Positions 9,012 through 19,406 of a stretch of DNA of 64,000 nucleotides are shown here, piece after piece (positions within the stretch are counted from its first letter, which is position 1; every line of letters begins with the position of its first letter). Source of the DNA: Gammaproteobacteria bacterium (GTDB taxonomy: Bacteria; Pseudomonadota; Gammaproteobacteria; Acidithiobacillales; Acidithiobacillaceae); the NCBI GenBank assembly GCA_023381645.1, contig JAMCRJ010000025.1:1-64000 (forward strand), read 5' to 3'. A program made the position numbers and the translations under genes. The notes under the pieces are model-generated. The model saw only the letters and a program-made list of their open reading frames with translations, was not told the DNA's origin and did not search any database.

Positions 9012-9670
9012 ACGATGAAACGCAAAAAGAACTGATGGCGTTCATGGAGGGCGAGCTCAGTGGGCTGCGCGCCAGCCGTCTTGCCGCACGTTTGCAGCGT
9101 GAGAGCGGTTTGCGTGAGGCTTGGGAGTCTCAGTACCGCGTTTCTTTTCTTCTGCAAAATGATGGGAAAGGGGTTCGTCTGGCGTCGGCTGGTTTCGCTG
9201 ATCGGGTGGCCTGGGCGATCGTGAACGAACCCGGCATCCTGGCGCCGCAACGCCCGCAGCGGCAGGGCAGTTCAAGAAGTTTCTGGGTGAAGACGGGTTC
9301 TGTGGCTGCGGTGCTGGTGGTATCAGTGACCCTGGTAGGTCTCCTGCCCCATTATGAGGTGGGGCCGTCCGTTGCTGGCGGCGGATCTGGTCATTATGCT
9401 CAGACCGCCATGCTGAGGGGGTTTTCAACCCGCGGCGAAGAATTTCATTTGAGCCCGGTAGCGGATTTTGCGTCGCCGCCTGTCGGCACAAACGTGGTTA
9501 TCCAGAGAGATATTCAACGGCTGTGGGTGCCTGGTGGTGGTAACTACCTCGTTTCCTCGCGGGTTTCTTCCGCCTATGCTTCGGGGCAGTCTGGTCTGGA
9601 AAGTGCGGCCTATATGCCCGCGGAGGGGATCAGTGCGGCTTCCATGGCTTTTCCTGCAGGTTATCCCTAG
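9008..9670 (+). CDS. mucA: Anti-sigma-E factor RseA/MucA
   Basis: 220 aa, single-pass inner-membrane anti-sigma factor. The N-terminal cytoplasmic domain (about 1-80) begins MNDETQKELMAFMEGELSG and has the RseA/MucA-type helical pattern with ARLQRESGLREAWESQYR. One hydrophobic segment (VKTGSVAAVLVVSVTLVGLL, about 94-113) precedes a periplasmic tail rich in Ser/Gly/Ala. It starts at ATG 9008 overlapping the rpoE stop. Family knowledge: periplasmic proteolysis followed by RseP intramembrane cleavage releases RpoE. The periplasmic domain is poorly conserved, so whether it behaves like RseA or MucA is open. Confidence 0.85.
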   Translation: MNDETQKELMAFMEGELSGLRASRLAARLQRESGLREAWESQYRVSFLLQNDGKGVRLASAGFADRVAWAIVNEPGILAPQRPQRQGSSRSFWVKTGSVAAVLVVSVTLVGLLPHYEVGPSVAGGGSGHYAQTAMLRGFSTRGEEFHLSPVADFASPPVGTNVVIQRDIQRLWVPGGGNYLVSSRVSSAYASGQSGLESAAYMPAEGISAASMAFPAGYP

Positions 9671-9690
9671 AATCAGCGTTGATCAGAATG

Positions 9691-9712
9691 CGTGCCGATA
9701 CGTATCGGCACG
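9691..9712. repeat. Perfect 22-bp palindrome between mucA and mucD
   Basis: CGTGCCGATAC followed by its exact reverse complement GTATCGGCACG, with no loop. It lies 21 nt after the mucA stop and about 90 nt before mucD. No T tract follows, so it is not a standard terminator. It could be an operator for a dimeric regulator or an mRNA processing hairpin. Confidence 0.7.
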
Positions 9713-9804
9713 GTGACGCGGTACCTGTTGCCAAGCGCTGCGGATACCGAGATGATAGATACGATCTTGAATTTGAGTAGCAAATCGGGTGGTTGGGAGG
9801 GGTC

Positions 9805-11280
9805 TTGAAAAATTGTGTGCCGGGTGGACAGCGCCTTGTGGCGGCGCTTTGTATGGGTTTGGGATTGAGCATAGGGGCGATGGCGCCTGCCTGGGCGGAT
9901 TCCGGTGCCAGCGGTCAGGCGTTGGTGGGGCTGCCTGATTTTACGCCCATCGTCAAACAGTATGGCCCTGCAGTAGTGAACATCAGCACGACGGAGACCA
10001 GGGTGGCGCGTGGTGCAGCTTCACCCTTCCCGCCGAACTCTCCCCTGAATCAGTTTTTTGCTCCCTTCTTTGGCGCACCGGGGCAACCTGGGGCACCCGG
10101 TGGCGGAGCCGGACAGAAATATCAGGTGCAATCCCTGGGTTCCGGTTTTGTCGTCAGCTCCGACGGCTATATTGTGACTGCAGCGCACGTAGTGAAGGGG
10201 GCTCAGAAAATCATCGTCAGTCTTACCAATCATCATCAATACGCAGCTCACCTGGTGGGCCTGTCCGCGCGTATGGATGTGGCGTTGCTCAAAATTGACG
10301 CGAAGAATCTGCCGGTGGTACAGCTTGGTGACTCCGGCAAACTGGAAGTCGGACAGTGGGTGCTGGCGGTGGGTTCGCCCTTCGGCTTTGAGAACAGCGT
10401 CACCCAGGGTGTGATCAGTGCGACCTCGCGGCCTTTGCCGGATGATCCCTACATCCCGTTCATTCAAACGGATGTGCCGATCAACCCTGGTAACTCCGGT
10501 GGCCCGCTATTCAATATGCGCGGTCAGGTCATCGGTATCAACGACCAGATATATACCAATAGCGGTGGCTACATGGGGTTGTCTTTCTCCATCCCCATCA
10601 ATGTCGCCATGGATGCGGTCAAACAGTTAAAACTGCACCAGAAAGTGCATTTTGGCTGGCTTGGGGTCATGATTCAGGACGTCAGCATGGATCTCGCCAA
10701 GTCCTTCCACATGAAAGAGCCGGTGGGTGCGCTGGTGTCACAGGTTGTGCCTGACGGTCCGGCTGCCAAGGCGGGGTTACGTCCGGGAGATGTCATTGTC
10801 TCCTTTAACGGTCAGGCCATCTATAACTCTGGCCAATTACCGCCGCTGGTGGGGGCATTGCCCGCGGGTTTCAAGGCGAAATTGGGGGTTATCCGTGATG
10901 GCAAGCCCATGATCCTCAACATCGTGGTAGAGAGCCTGCCCGGCAACCTGGAGAATACGGCGGAATCCGCTGCATCCGGCGGCCCGGCGCAGGAAGGCGA
11001 AGTCAAACGATTGAACGTGCAGGTGGGTCCGCTGACTGCGGAGGCGCGCAAGCAACTGCATGTGAATACTGGTGTCCTGGTCCTCGGTGTTGGTGTGGGG
11101 CCGGCGGCAGAGGCCGGTATTCGTCCCGGTGATGTGATCTTGCAGGTGGCGCAACAGCAGATTACCAGTGCTGCCGACCTGCAGAAGCTGGTGGCTGCGT
11201 TGCCGGCGGGTCAGCCGATCCCGGTGCTGGTGCGACGTGGTGAGGGGAGTTTCTATCTGGTGCTTTCGCTGCAGCATTGA
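9805..11280 (+). CDS. mucD: Periplasmic serine protease MucD/DegP (HtrA family)
   Basis: 491 aa. Degrades or refolds misfolded periplasmic proteins and dampens the RpoE response. A signal peptide (residues 1-about 28, ending MAPAWA) precedes a trypsin-like domain with triad H128 (TAAHVV), D158 (MDVALLKI) and S231 (NPGNSGGPL). Two PDZ domains follow (about 275-365 and 390-485). The start chosen is TTG 9805, a few bases behind GGGAGG (9795-9800); an in-frame TTG lies at 9793 and a GTG at 9817. It belongs to the rpoE-mucA-mucD unit as in Pseudomonas. A terminator follows. Confidence 0.92.
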   Translation: MKNCVPGGQRLVAALCMGLGLSIGAMAPAWADSGASGQALVGLPDFTPIVKQYGPAVVNISTTETRVARGAASPFPPNSPLNQFFAPFFGAPGQPGAPGGGAGQKYQVQSLGSGFVVSSDGYIVTAAHVVKGAQKIIVSLTNHHQYAAHLVGLSARMDVALLKIDAKNLPVVQLGDSGKLEVGQWVLAVGSPFGFENSVTQGVISATSRPLPDDPYIPFIQTDVPINPGNSGGPLFNMRGQVIGINDQIYTNSGGYMGLSFSIPINVAMDAVKQLKLHQKVHFGWLGVMIQDVSMDLAKSFHMKEPVGALVSQVVPDGPAAKAGLRPGDVIVSFNGQAIYNSGQLPPLVGALPAGFKAKLGVIRDGKPMILNIVVESLPGNLENTAESAASGGPAQEGEVKRLNVQVGPLTAEARKQLHVNTGVLVLGVGVGPAAEAGIRPGDVILQVAQQQITSAADLQKLVAALPAGQPIPVLVRRGEGSFYLVLSLQH

Positions 11281-11299
11281 AGCAGGCGATCGCCGCGAA

Positions 11300-11327
11300 G
11301 GGCTGGGCGTTTGTACCAGCCCTTTTT
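11300..11327 (+). terminator. Intrinsic terminator after mucD
   Basis: Stem GGGCTGG/CCAGCCC (11300-11306 with 11316-11322), 9-nt loop, then TTTTT. It separates the mucD and lepA units. Confidence 0.85.
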
Positions 11328-11385
11328 GTTATTACATCCTGCGGGGCGGTAGTGCCCGCCCGGTGCCCATGGATTGACAGGCCAG

Positions 11386-13188
11386 ATGACTGAGCAGCAG
11401 CATATTCGCAATTTTTCCATTATTGCCCATGTGGATCACGGAAAATCCACTTTGGCGGATCAGTTCATCCGTCTTTGCGGGGCGTTGACCGAGCGTGAAA
11501 TGTCCAGTCAGGTGCTGGACACGATGGATATCGAACGCGAACGCGGCATTACCATCAAGGCGCAGAGCGTGCGCCTGCAGTTTCGTGCCGCAGATGGGCA
11601 GGAGTACCAGTTCAACCTCATCGATACGCCTGGCCATGTGGATTTTTCTTACGAAGTCAGCCGTTCCCTGGCTGCCTGCGAAGGCGCGCTGCTGGTCGTG
11701 GATGCATCGCAGGGGGTGGAGGCGCAAAGCGTAGCCAACTGTTACACGGCGCTGGAACACAACCTGGAGATCCTGCCGGTCCTGAACAAAATCGATCTGC
11801 CGGCGGCCGATCCGGAGCGGGTGCGCAGGGAGATCGAAGCAATAGTCGGGCTACCTGCTGAAGATGCCGTGGAGACCAGTGCCAAAGAGGGTACCGGTAT
11901 TCGGGAGATTCTGGAGCGGGTGGTGGAACGCATCCCGCCTCCCCAGGGTGATCCGGAAGCTGCGCTGCAAGCCCTCATCATCGACTCCTGGTTCGACAAT
12001 TATCTGGGGACGGTGGTATTGGTGCGGGTGATGAACGGTTCCATCCGCCCCGGTCAGCGCATCCTGACGATGGTGGGTCAGAAACCTTATGTGGTCGAAA
12101 AGGTAGGTGTTTTTACCCCAAAATCCCTGATGGTCCCAGCCCTGGAAACGGGTGCGGTGGGCTTTGTCATTGCGGGCGTGCGGACCATTGAAGGTGCGCG
12201 AGTGGGAGATACCCTAACCGAGCAGGACCGCCCCGCCAGCGCGCCTCTGCCAGGTTTTCGCGAGGTGCAGCCACAGGTATTCACCGGGCTCTATCCGGTG
12301 GACTCGGCGGATTACGAAAGCTTTCGCGAGGCGCTGCAGAAGTTGCGCCTGAATGACGCGGCCCTGCAGTTTGAGCCGGAGACTTCACAAGCCCTGGGTT
12401 TTGGTTTCCGGTGTGGATTTTTGGGGCTCTTGCATATGGAAATCGTGCAGGAGCGTCTCGAACGCGAGTACCAACTGGAACTGATCAGTACGGCACCCAC
12501 CGTGATCTATGAGGTGCTTACCACCGACGGCCAGGTGCTGAAGATTTCCAATCCCGCCGAATTGCCTCCGGCACAGAAGATTGCGGATATTCGCGAGCCG
12601 GTGATTACGGCGAACATTCTGGTGCCGGAAACGTATCTCGGCCCGGTAATTGCTCTCTGTGAAGAGCGGCGTGGGCGACAGAAGAATATGCAGTTCACCG
12701 GCGGGCAGGTAATGCTGCGCTATGATTTGCCGCACAATGAGGTGGTCCTGGATTTTTTTGATCGCCTCAAATCGGTGAGCCGGGGTTATGCCTCCATGGA
12801 CTATGAATTCGCACGTTTTGAGAGTGGGCCGCTGGTGAAAATGGACATTCTCATCAATGGGGAAAAGCTGGATGCGCTGTCCTGGATCGTGCACCGTGAT
12901 GTGTCCGAACGGCGCGGCAGGGAACTGGTGGTCCGTTTGCGTGATCTGATTCCCCGACAGATGTTCGAGGTGGCTATCCAGGCGGCGATCGGCGCCAGGG
13001 TCATTGCTCGGGAGTCAGTCAAGGCCCTGCGCAAGAATGTGCTGGCCAAGTGTTACGGTGGCGATATTTCGCGCAAACGTAAACTGCTGGAGAAGCAGAA
13101 AGAGGGAAAAAAACGCATGAAGCAGGTCGGTCATGTGGAGATTCCCCAGGAAGCTTTTCTGGCGGTGCTGAAAAGTGACAAGAGGTAA
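11386..13188 (+). CDS. lepA: Elongation factor 4 (LepA), ribosome back-translocase GTPase
   Basis: 600 aa, the usual LepA length. Domains: GTPase with G1 AHVDHGKST (14-22), G2 RGITIK, G3 DTPGH and G4 NKIDLP; then EF-Tu-like domain 2, EF-G-like domains III and V ([14 protein letters not shown]) and the LepA-specific C-terminal domain with [24 protein letters not shown] at 11386 is chosen over the in-frame TTG at 11374 because it gives the family length and has AGG 5 nt upstream. It heads the lepA-lepB unit. Confidence 0.95.
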   Translation: MTEQQHIRNFSIIAHVDHGKSTLADQFIRLCGALTEREMSSQVLDTMDIERERGITIKAQSVRLQFRAADGQEYQFNLIDTPGHVDFSYEVSRSLAACEGALLVVDASQGVEAQSVANCYTALEHNLEILPVLNKIDLPAADPERVRREIEAIVGLPAEDAVETSAKEGTGIREILERVVERIPPPQGDPEAALQALIIDSWFDNYLGTVVLVRVMNGSIRPGQRILTMVGQKPYVVEKVGVFTPKSLMVPALETGAVGFVIAGVRTIEGARVGDTLTEQDRPASAPLPGFREVQPQVFTGLYPVDSADYESFREALQKLRLNDAALQFEPETSQALGFGFRCGFLGLLHMEIVQERLEREYQLELISTAPTVIYEVLTTDGQVLKISNPAELPPAQKIADIREPVITANILVPETYLGPVIALCEERRGRQKNMQFTGGQVMLRYDLPHNEVVLDFFDRLKSVSRGYASMDYEFARFESGPLVKMDILINGEKLDALSWIVHRDVSERRGRELVVRLRDLIPRQMFEVAIQAAIGARVIARESVKALRKNVLAKCYGGDISRKRKLLEKQKEGKKRMKQVGHVEIPQEAFLAVLKSDKR

Positions 13189-13254
13189 AACGCGCACCGT
13201 GCAACTTGTACGGAGGCTGATTTTGGGCGCATTCATAATGAAGGACAGGTACTG

Positions 13255-14046
13255 ATGGATTTTACCCTGGGATTGTTTCTGGCGGTTGTACTTTCCGGCC
13301 TGATCTGGCTGGGCGATCTGCTATTTTTGCGAAGAAAACGGCCTGCGGGAGCCAGGGAATCCGTCGTTGTCGAGTATGCCAGGAGTTTTTTTCCGGTATT
13401 GCTTATTGTTTTTTTGATCCGTGCATTTCTGTTTGAGCCCTTCCAGATACCGTCCGGATCCATGATACCGACCCTGCGGGTGGGTGATTTCGTGTTGGTC
13501 AATAAATTCCAGTGGGGATTGCGGCTACCGCTGATCCATACACCCATTACCCAGGGCAGTCCGGTGGAAGCGGGTGATGTCATGGTGTTCCGTTATCCCA
13601 AAAATCCGCGTGTGGACTACATCAAACGGGTCATCGGCGTGCCCGGTGACACGATTGAGGTCAGGGGAGATGCACTCTACATCAACAACAAGCTAGTGCC
13701 ACAAAAATTTATTGGTACTTTTAACTATCGGCCGGAGGGACAGGGCGCCGAGGGTATGGTTATTCCCACCAAAGAATATGAGCAGGAACTCGGTGGCCAC
13801 AAATTCCATATTATTGAATTTGCCACGCCCGAAGCCCAGATGAATTTCGGTCCTTACAAGGTGCCGCCCCATTCTTATTTCATGATGGGGGATGATCGGG
13901 ACAATAGTAATGACAGCCGTTTCTGGGGCGTGGTGCCGGAACGCAACATCGTTGGGAAGGCAATGTTCGTATGGTTCTCCTGGGATGCCGAGAACTGGTC
14001 CATCCGCTGGAACCAGATCGGCCGCGCACTGGACGGGGCTTCCTGA
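13255..14046 (+). CDS. lepB: Signal peptidase I LepB
   Basis: 263 aa, inner-membrane protease that removes signal peptides from secreted proteins. Two N-terminal hydrophobic segments (about 4-22 and 44-62) precede the catalytic domain. The nucleophile is Ser69 (PSGSMIPTL) and the general base Lys124 (DYIKRVIGVPGD). Box E is GDDRDNSNDSRFWG (about 213-226). ATG at 13255 follows AAGGACAGG. It lies 66 nt after lepA, as in E. coli and Pseudomonas. Confidence 0.95.
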   Translation: MDFTLGLFLAVVLSGLIWLGDLLFLRRKRPAGARESVVVEYARSFFPVLLIVFLIRAFLFEPFQIPSGSMIPTLRVGDFVLVNKFQWGLRLPLIHTPITQGSPVEAGDVMVFRYPKNPRVDYIKRVIGVPGDTIEVRGDALYINNKLVPQKFIGTFNYRPEGQGAEGMVIPTKEYEQELGGHKFHIIEFATPEAQMNFGPYKVPPHSYFMMGDDRDNSNDSRFWGVVPERNIVGKAMFVWFSWDAENWSIRWNQIGRALDGAS

Positions 14047-14128
14047 GTCCGAGGGCTGCGCTTGCAAAATCCTTGTTCAGGACTAAGTAAGGGATAGGGA
14101 TGAATCCAGAGATCCGGGAGGGTTCGGA

Positions 14129-14563
14129 ATGTGTAACCCAATATCAGACCAACAAGTCATAAGGAATTCTTCGGGCCAGCGTAGCGGGTGCGCGCGTTCC
14201 CTGACCACGTGGCGTTCGGGTGAGGCAGGACTTTCATTTGTCGGTGCGATCTTCTGGCTGTTGATCCTGGTCTTTGTCGTCGCCTTTGTCGTGAAGGTGA
14301 TGCCGTCCTACTATGATTACTGGTCACTGAAAAATATCGTCAGCCAGCAGGAGCAGCAGTCCGCGCCGGAAGAGTCTGCTGCCGAGATTCGCCGCGACCT
14401 CGATGCCCGCCTGGAGGTGGCGATGATCCATATCCCGCAGAAAGGCATCCAAATCGAAAAAGCGGGTGCCGGACCGGTGCTGATCACCGTCAGTTATGAC
14501 AAGATCGTGCCATTGGTTGGCAACGTCAGTTTGTTACTGCATTTTGACGCCGCAGGGCATTGA
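14129..14563 (+). CDS. DUF4845 membrane protein
   Basis: 144 aa. A hydrophilic N-terminus of about 30 residues is followed by one membrane span (about 35-55: FVGAIFWLLILVFVVAFVVK). A small periplasmic domain of about 90 residues begins VMPSYYDYWSLKNIV. This pattern and its position between lepB and rnc fit the DUF4845 family, whose function is unknown. GGGAGG sits 7 nt before the ATG. Confidence 0.75.
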   Translation: MCNPISDQQVIRNSSGQRSGCARSLTTWRSGEAGLSFVGAIFWLLILVFVVAFVVKVMPSYYDYWSLKNIVSQQEQQSAPEESAAEIRRDLDARLEVAMIHIPQKGIQIEKAGAGPVLITVSYDKIVPLVGNVSLLLHFDAAGH

Positions 14564-14626
14564 AAAGACCTTTTGGGTATACAATGCAGTTTTTCTTCAT
14601 ATTTGAATGACTGAGTCGATGCGTTT

Positions 14627-15307
14627 ATGGATGTTATAGAATCTCTGCAACAGTCGATCGGCTATCATTTCCGTGAGCAGTCCCTGCTGTTGCAGGCGCT
14701 GACACATCGAAGTGCGGGCGCCCGGCACAATGAACGGCTGGAGTTTCTGGGAGATGCGGCACTAAATTTTGTGGTAGCGGCAAAGCTCTTTGCCCGCTTT
14801 CCCAAGGTGAGTGAGGGGGATCTGTCGCGGATGCGGGCACGGCTGGTTCGGGAGGAAACCTTGGCGGAGATTGCCGGGAAAATCTCCTTGGCCGACTCCC
14901 TGATCCTAGGCCCAGGAGAAATACGCAGCGGTGGCGCCCGGCGAGACTCCATCCGCGCCGATGCCCTGGAGGCGGTGATTGGCGCGGCTTTCCTGGATGG
15001 CGGCTTTGGTGCGGCTGAGCGTATCGTTGCGCAGCTGGTCGAGCCCTTGATGACTGATGACCTGGGTGGCGAAGAGTTGCGCGATCCCAAAACGCGCTTG
15101 CAGGAATTCCTGCAGGGACAGGGGCGTCCTGTTCCCGTCTATACGTTGGTGGCAGAAAAAGGACAGGCCCATGAGCGTCGTTTCGTGGCGCGTTGCAGTG
15201 TGCCTGGCGCCGAAGCTACCGAAGCGGAGGATGGCAGTCGGCGGAAAGCCGAACAGCAGGCGGCGGCGCTGATGCTGGCACAACTGCAGGTTGCCGCGCA
15301 TGGATGA
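14627..15307 (+). CDS. rnc: Ribonuclease III
   Basis: 226 aa. Cleaves double-stranded RNA, including rRNA precursors. The N-terminal nuclease domain has the signature ERLEFLGDAAL (36-46) and the metal ligands D111/E114 in DALEAVIGAAFLDGG. The C-terminal double-stranded RNA-binding domain (about 155-224) starts DPKTRLQEFLQGQG. ATG at 14627; its end overlaps era by 8 nt. The rnc-era-recO order is conserved in many proteobacteria. Confidence 0.95.
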   Translation: MDVIESLQQSIGYHFREQSLLLQALTHRSAGARHNERLEFLGDAALNFVVAAKLFARFPKVSEGDLSRMRARLVREETLAEIAGKISLADSLILGPGEIRSGGARRDSIRADALEAVIGAAFLDGGFGAAERIVAQLVEPLMTDDLGGEELRDPKTRLQEFLQGQGRPVPVYTLVAEKGQAHERRFVARCSVPGAEATEAEDGSRRKAEQQAAALMLAQLQVAAHG

Positions 15308-16214
15308 GATCAAGAGCAGTGTTCCCGGCGAAGGGTACCGCAGCGGATATGTGGCGCTGCTCGGGCGCCCCAATGTGGGTAAATCCACTCTACTGAATCA
15401 TCTGGTCGGTCAGAAAATCAGCATCACGGCGCCGCGTCCGCAGACTACCAGGGATCAGATTCTCGGGATACTGACCCGCCCCGACGGACAACTACTGTTT
15501 CTGGACACGCCGGGCGTGCATGGCGGCTATCGCAGCCTGAACCGACACCTGCTGCGGGCTACCCGGGGGGCGCTGGAATCCGCGGATCTGGGCGTGCTGG
15601 TGGTAGAGGCGCTGCTGTGGACCCATGACGACGCGGAGGCCCTGCGCTGGTTGCAGCGGGCCGGTATTCCGCTGGTGGCGGTGGTGAACAAGGTGGATCG
15701 GGTTGCGAGCAAGGCGCGTCTGTTTCCCTATTTGCAGGCATTGGCGGAGCGTGGAGAATTCGCGGCGGTCATACCACTCTCGGCGCGCAAGGCGGCGGAC
15801 GTGGAGCGTCTGGCCGATGTGCTGGTGCCCTTGTTACCGCCGGCACCGGCGTCCTTCCCGGAAGATCAGGTCACCGATCGCAACCTGCGGTTTATGGCGT
15901 CAGAAATCATCCGCGAGCAGATATTCCGGCAACTGGGTGCGGAGCTACCCTACGACACGGCCGTTGCCATTGAAAGCTATCAGGTGGAAGGTGGCCAGCA
16001 GCGCATAGAGGCGACCATTTATTGCCGGAGGCCGGGGCAGAAAGCCATTATTCTGGGCGACGGCGGCAATCGTCTGCGGGTGATCGGCAGCCGGGCACGG
16101 GAGGCACTTCAGCAGTTGACCGAAGAGCGGGTCTGGCTGGGATTGTGGGTCAAGCAGAAGGAACAGTGGTCGGAAGACCATCATATCCTGCGCGAGTTGG
16201 GGTATGACGACTGA
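15300..16214 (+). CDS. era: GTPase Era
   Basis: 304 aa. Essential GTPase that helps 16S rRNA maturation and 30S assembly. G1 GRPNVGKST (22-30), G2 around [10 protein letters not shown]3 DTPG, G4 NKVD, then a C-terminal KH domain with [20 protein letters not shown] and [19 protein letters not shown] at 15300 overlaps the rnc stop; an in-frame TTG at 15291 is less likely. The end overlaps recO by 11 nt. Confidence 0.95.
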   Translation: MDEIKSSVPGEGYRSGYVALLGRPNVGKSTLLNHLVGQKISITAPRPQTTRDQILGILTRPDGQLLFLDTPGVHGGYRSLNRHLLRATRGALESADLGVLVVEALLWTHDDAEALRWLQRAGIPLVAVVNKVDRVASKARLFPYLQALAERGEFAAVIPLSARKAADVERLADVLVPLLPPAPASFPEDQVTDRNLRFMASEIIREQIFRQLGAELPYDTAVAIESYQVEGGQQRIEATIYCRRPGQKAIILGDGGNRLRVIGSRAREALQQLTEERVWLGLWVKQKEQWSEDHHILRELGYDD

Positions 16215-16971
16215 ACCCGGTGACCGCGCCTGGGTGCTGCATCATTACCCTTACGGAGATACCAGCCTGATCGTGGAATTGTTTACCCGGACACAAGGTC
16301 GGCTGGGGGTGCTGGCCAAAGGTGCCCGACGCGTACGTTCTGCGCTGGCGCGGATCGAGGCGGGGCGCCCCTTGTGGGTGCGCTGGCTGGGACGTGGTGA
16401 GCTACCGGTACTGGCGCAGGCGGAAGAACTGGGTCCGTCCCTGCCACTCAATCCCCTACAGAATCTCAGCCTTTTTTATGTCAACGAGCTGCTGTTGCGG
16501 CTGACGCAGCGTGGAGACCCCTTCCCCGATCTCTTTCAAGTCTATGAAGATACCATCGGCGCGTTGCGCAGTGAACCGGGGGAAGGCTGGTATCTGCGGC
16601 GTTTCGAACGGCGCCTGCTGGAAAATCTGGGTTGGGCACCTGATCTGGCGCGTTGCGCGGAGTGTGACAGGTCTCCCGATGCGGCATCTTCAGAACACTG
16701 GTTATACCAAGCCGCACGCGGTGTATTCTGTCCGGCCCATGCGCCCGATGCTGCGGTGACTATAGAGGCGGCGGCCCTGGCCTGGTTACGGGGAGCAATG
16801 CAGACACGCAATACGCCAGTCTGGAATTCCTCTCTGCGGCATTGTCTGGAACAGGAGTTGCGGGTCCATCTGGGCGGGCGCCCACTGGAGAGTCGCCGCC
16901 TCCTTACGGCATACTTGCGTAGAACACAGCCTGCGATGACGATACAGAAAGGGGAGGAGCACAGCGAATGA
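16204..16971 (+). CDS. recO: DNA repair protein RecO
   Basis: 255 aa. Loads RecA in the RecFOR recombination pathway. The N-terminal OB fold is seen in [20 protein letters not shown] and [15 protein letters not shown], followed by an all-helical domain. A CAEC...C cluster around residues 155-180 resembles the zinc-binding site of some RecO proteins. ATG at 16204 lies within the end of era, and its own TGA overlaps the pdxJ ATG (ATGA). Confidence 0.9.
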   Translation: MTTEPGDRAWVLHHYPYGDTSLIVELFTRTQGRLGVLAKGARRVRSALARIEAGRPLWVRWLGRGELPVLAQAEELGPSLPLNPLQNLSLFYVNELLLRLTQRGDPFPDLFQVYEDTIGALRSEPGEGWYLRRFERRLLENLGWAPDLARCAECDRSPDAASSEHWLYQAARGVFCPAHAPDAAVTIEAAALAWLRGAMQTRNTPVWNSSLRHCLEQELRVHLGGRPLESRRLLTAYLRRTQPAMTIQKGEEHSE

Positions 16972-17693
16972 TTGCCTTGGGGGTGAATATCGATCATGTC
17001 GCGACGTTGCGGCAGGCGCGCGGCACCCGTTATCCGGACCCGGTGGAGGCGGCCTTCGTCGCCGAACGCGCTGGCGCCGACGCCATTACCGCGCATCTGC
17101 GCGAGGATCGACGGCACATCATGGAGCGGGATGTGGAAATTCTCAGCCAGACCCTGCGTACCCGCCTCAATCTTGAAATGGCCGTTGAGGAAGGTGTCTT
17201 GCGTGTGGCAGAGCGCCTATCCCCTAGCGACTGCTGTCTGGTGCCGGAACGCCGTGCGGAGCTGACCACCGAAGGCGGACTGGATGTTGCCGGACAGTTG
17301 TCTCGCATCAAAGAGGCCTGCCAGCGTCTGGCCGCTGCCAAGGTCAGGGTATCGCTGTTTATCGACCCCGATCCTTTTCAGTTGGAGGCGGCGATGGAAA
17401 CCGGAGCGCCCGTGGTCGAGCTGCATACGGGCCGTTATGCCAATGCCGCTGATACGGCGACGCGCGCTGAAGAACTGGGTCTGATCACCAGCGCGGTAAG
17501 CTTTGCCGATAGCCTCGGCCTGCAGGTGAATGCCGGGCATGGGCTCGATTACCACAACGTGCAGGCCGTGGCAGCGATCTCCAATATCCGGGAGTTGAAT
17601 ATCGGCCATGCCATCGTCGCCCATGCCGTATTTGTCGGTATGGCGACGGCGGTGGCAGATATGAAACGACTCATGCTCGAGGCGCGTGGATGA
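16968..17693 (+). CDS. pdxJ: Pyridoxine 5'-phosphate synthase PdxJ
   Basis: 241 aa TIM-barrel enzyme that condenses 1-deoxyxylulose 5-phosphate with 3-amino-2-oxopropyl phosphate to give pyridoxine 5'-phosphate (vitamin B6). Recognised by [20 protein letters not shown] at the N-terminus, the [10 protein letters not shown] loop, NLEMAVEE, and [11 protein letters not shown] near the C-terminus. Both ends use 4-nt ATGA overlaps, with recO and with acpS. This is the same pdxJ-acpS pairing as in E. coli. Confidence 0.95.
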   Translation: MIALGVNIDHVATLRQARGTRYPDPVEAAFVAERAGADAITAHLREDRRHIMERDVEILSQTLRTRLNLEMAVEEGVLRVAERLSPSDCCLVPERRAELTTEGGLDVAGQLSRIKEACQRLAAAKVRVSLFIDPDPFQLEAAMETGAPVVELHTGRYANAADTATRAEELGLITSAVSFADSLGLQVNAGHGLDYHNVQAVAAISNIRELNIGHAIVAHAVFVGMATAVADMKRLMLEARG

Positions 17694-18079
17694 TCGTGGG
17701 AATGGGGACGGACATCGTTGCCGTCGAGCGGATGGCCCGACTCCATGCCCGCTTCGGGGAACGTCTGGCCGAGCGTCTGCTGGGACCTTTGGAGGTGGCG
17801 GATATGCCCGCGGAAGCCGCGGCCGGCGCCGCTTTTCTGGCGCGGCGCTTCGCGGCCAAGGAGGCCACATTCAAGGCCTTGGGTAGTGGCATGACCAATG
17901 GAATGCGCTGGATGGACGTGCAGGTGGGCCACGATCCGGCCGGGCGTCCGCAATTGGTGCTGGGCGGCCGCGCGCAGCAGCTCTTACGGGGGCTTGGCGA
18001 TGGCGTACGCAGTTGGCTGTCCATCAGCGATGAGCGTCGCTATGCCATGGCGGTCGTGGTGCTGGAACGGGGAGGATAG
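17690..18079 (+). CDS. acpS: Holo-[acyl-carrier-protein] synthase AcpS
   Basis: 129 aa. Transfers 4'-phosphopantetheine from CoA to acyl carrier protein. The metal ligands lie in [12 protein letters not shown] (D8) and [13 protein letters not shown] (E58), the two diagnostic motifs. The length is typical. ATG overlaps the pdxJ stop, and the end is 3 nt before ugd. Confidence 0.95.
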   Translation: MIVGMGTDIVAVERMARLHARFGERLAERLLGPLEVADMPAEAAAGAAFLARRFAAKEATFKALGSGMTNGMRWMDVQVGHDPAGRPQLVLGGRAQQLLRGLGDGVRSWLSISDERRYAMAVVVLERGG

Positions 18080-18082
18080 GCG

Positions 18083-19405
18083 ATGAAGGTAACGGTGGTG
18101 GGAACCGGATACGTGGGGCTGGTCACTGGCGCCTGTCTGGCGCAGGTGGGTAATCAGGTGCTGTGCGTGGACGTGGACGCCGACAAGGTGGCGCGGTTGC
18201 AGACCGGAGAAGTGCCCATTCACGAACCGGATTTGCCCGCCATGGTACAGGAAGGCATTGCCGGCGGGCGCTTGCGTTTCACTACGGAGGTTGCCGAGGG
18301 TGTAGCCCATGGGGATTTCCTTTTCATTGCCGTGGGGACGCCGCCCGATGAAGACGGTTCTGCCGACTTGCGTCATGTGTTGGCGGTGGCCGGCGACATT
18401 GGCCGGCATTTGCAACGGCCGGTCACGGTGATCAATAAATCCACGGTACCGGTAGGCACGGCGCAAAAAGTCCGCGCCCGAATTGCTGCTGTTTTGCATG
18501 ACCGGGGGGCGGATATCGTCTTCGATGTGGTCTCCAATCCCGAGTTCCTGAAAGAAGGGGCGGCGGTGGCGGACTTCATGAAGCCGGACCGGATTATCAT
18601 TGGTGCGGATAACGCGGCGGCGGCGGAGCGAATGCGCGCCCTCTATGCCCCCTTCAACCGCAATCATGACCGCCTGATCATCATGGACCCGCCTTCCGCG
18701 GAGCTCACCAAATATGCCGCCAATGTCATGCTCGCCACCAAAATATCGCTGATGAATGAACTGGCGGGGCTGGCGGAGCGGATGGGAGCGGATATCGAGC
18801 AGGTGCGGCGCGGCATCGGTGCCGATCCCCGCATCGGCTACGCCTTCATATATCCGGGTTGCGGCTATGGCGGATCGTGTTTCCCCAAAGACGTGCGGGC
18901 ATTGGAACACAGTGCCCGGCAATATGATTTTGATGCACCCCTATTGGCGGCGGTGGAGAAGGTGAACGATCGTCAGAAGGGGCTTCTGGAGCAGAAGGTG
19001 GTGAGCGCTTTGGGCGAGGATCTTACGGGCAAAACCATTGCCGTGTGGGGCCTGGCTTTCAAACCCAACACCGATGACATGCGCGAGGCCCCCAGCCGGG
19101 TGCTCATGGAAGCCTTGTGGCGGCGCGGTGCGCGGGTGCAGGCCTATGACCCGGTGGCCATGGAAGAAGCACGACGGATCTACGGAGGAGAACGCGCCTT
19201 GCGGCTCTGTCCGGACCCTTACACGGCCTGTGAGGGGGTCGATGCACTGGTGATCTGTACCGAGTGGCAGCAATTCCGCAGCCCCGATTTTGCACGGATG
19301 CGCAGCCTGCTCCGCCAGCCTTTTATCGTCGATGGACGCAATATCTACGATCCGGCGTCTGTGCGTGCCGAAGGTTTTACTTACCATGCCATTGGACGCC
19401 CCTGA
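18083..19405 (+). CDS. ugd: UDP-glucose 6-dehydrogenase
   Basis: 440 aa. Oxidises UDP-glucose to UDP-glucuronate with two NAD+, supplying acidic sugars for polysaccharide or LPS. The Rossmann motif VGTGYVGL is at 6-13 and TVPVGTA at about 121-127. The substrate segment NPEFLKEG is at about 152-159, and catalytic Cys266 is in [10 protein letters not shown]. The C-terminal domain has [17 protein letters not shown]. It follows acpS by 3 nt and precedes a heptose kinase gene, suggesting a sugar-nucleotide sub-operon. Confidence 0.93.
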   Translation: MKVTVVGTGYVGLVTGACLAQVGNQVLCVDVDADKVARLQTGEVPIHEPDLPAMVQEGIAGGRLRFTTEVAEGVAHGDFLFIAVGTPPDEDGSADLRHVLAVAGDIGRHLQRPVTVINKSTVPVGTAQKVRARIAAVLHDRGADIVFDVVSNPEFLKEGAAVADFMKPDRIIIGADNAAAAERMRALYAPFNRNHDRLIIMDPPSAELTKYAANVMLATKISLMNELAGLAERMGADIEQVRRGIGADPRIGYAFIYPGCGYGGSCFPKDVRALEHSARQYDFDAPLLAAVEKVNDRQKGLLEQKVVSALGEDLTGKTIAVWGLAFKPNTDDMREAPSRVLMEALWRRGARVQAYDPVAMEEARRIYGGERALRLCPDPYTACEGVDALVICTEWQQFRSPDFARMRSLLRQPFIVDGRNIYDPASVRAEGFTYHAIGRP

Positions 19406-19406
19406 T

